Shown piece after piece: positions 63,773 to 64,000 of a stretch of 64,000 nt of DNA. The notes under the pieces are model-generated. The model had not been told where the DNA came from. It worked only from the letters and a program-made list of their open reading frames with translations, and did not search any database. The DNA lies in assembly GCF_008087345.1 (NCBI RefSeq), contig NZ_VHIB01000001.1:1178001-1242000 (forward strand), written 5' to 3'. A program made the position numbers and the translations under genes. Within the stretch, counting starts at the first letter, position 1. The number at the start of each line of letters is the position of its first letter. The stretch comes from Nocardioides caldifontis. GTDB taxonomy: Bacteria > Actinomycetota > Actinomycetes > Propionibacteriales > Nocardioidaceae.

Positions 63773-64000
63773 ATGGAGTTCCTGACGCGCGCCGGTCGGC
63801 AGCGGTACGACGAGCTCGTGGCCGACGCCGCCCAGGGCGTGGTGTGCCTCGACTTCGACGGGGTGCTCGCGCCGATCGTCGACGACCCCAGCCAGGCCCA
63901 CATCCACCCCGACGCGGCTGACGTCCTCGTCGACCTCGCCGCGCGGTTCCGCGGCGTGGCAGTGGTGACCGGGCGGCCGTGCCGTCAGGCGGTCACCCTC
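63773..64000 (+). CDS. otsB: Trehalose-6-phosphate phosphatase OtsB, 3'-truncated by the window edge
   Basis: OtsB removes phosphate from trehalose-6-phosphate. Only the first 76 residues are in the window. The HAD nucleophile motif CLDFDGVLAPIVDDP near residue 25 is diagnostic; Val replaces the usual Thr of DxDGT. VAVVTGRP near residue 63 is the expected second HAD element. The ATG at 63773 has no clear ribosome binding site, and a TTGGCT box lies 7 nt upstream. It lies near otsA but on the opposite strand. Confidence 0.85.
   Translation, partial: MEFLTRAGRQRYDELVADAAQGVVCLDFDGVLAPIVDDPSQAHIHPDAADVLVDLAARFRGVAVVTGRPCRQAVTL

Overview
The window is high-GC actinobacterial DNA with tightly packed genes, frequent 1-11 bp stop/start overlaps and no base-composition island. 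The gene set fits the family Nocardioidaceae, most likely Nocardioides: an SsgA-like protein, DUF4229, DUF3263, DUF5709 and DUF5999 proteins, a menaquinone pathway with a geranylgeranyl-reductase-type enzyme, KorAB, and many probable leaderless promoters. The genus is an inference. The sequence was read by eye, without database searches.

Layout. 1-2430 holds the end of a system II cytochrome c maturation operon (resB, ccsB). 2621-3166 has two small membrane proteins read divergently. 3174-15190 is a menaquinone region (menA, menE-menC-menD, menF, menG and a menJ-like reductase), interrupted by a Na+/H+ antiporter with a zinc finger, an MBL-fold hydrolase and an aldo/keto reductase. 15264-30957 is a complete 14-subunit complex I operon, nuoA-N, followed by a polyprenyl diphosphate synthase. 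menB, menH and menI are not in the window. 32293-39626 is mostly minus strand: a PhoX-type protein, a small ArsR/AHSA1/YciI operon, rarD and korAB. 39907-43639 is a sulfate ABC transporter operon. 43712-47514 has an alpha/beta hydrolase, an amino-acid permease and a three-gene operon of orphan NuoB-, NuoC- and NuoI-like proteins. A tRNA-Thr(UGU) follows. 47886-56051 holds cell-wall and regulatory genes (lytic transglycosylase with a Gly-Leu-rich tail, SsgA-like, secreted peptidase, STAS, RecQ with a coupled MBL protein, ANTAR). 56081-56784 is a broken aldehyde dehydrogenase behind a KstR-like box. 57105-64000 contains a dioxygenase/MarR pair, ung, an SGNH lipoprotein, a PhaC-like hydrolase, otsA, DUF3263, a LytR_C protein and the start of otsB.

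How the parts fit. The men genes, the menJ-like reductase and the prenyl synthase make the partly saturated menaquinone that the adjacent complex I reduces. A near-consensus Rex operator (13828-13845) lies in front of menJ-nuoA-N, which suggests control by the NADH/NAD+ ratio. KorAB makes reduced ferredoxin, and the orphan NuoB/C/I trio could be a ferredoxin-facing variant of the complex I connecting module; that link is speculative.

The most unusual signal is non-coding. Two families of 21-23 bp repeats (A and B) sit close downstream of the stop codons of eight genes, always in the same orientation relative to the gene. Several have an exact 32 bp period, and at convergent gene pairs they form large inverted structures. 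A third, 48 bp element occurs twice between nuo genes and carries the ribosome binding site of the next gene.
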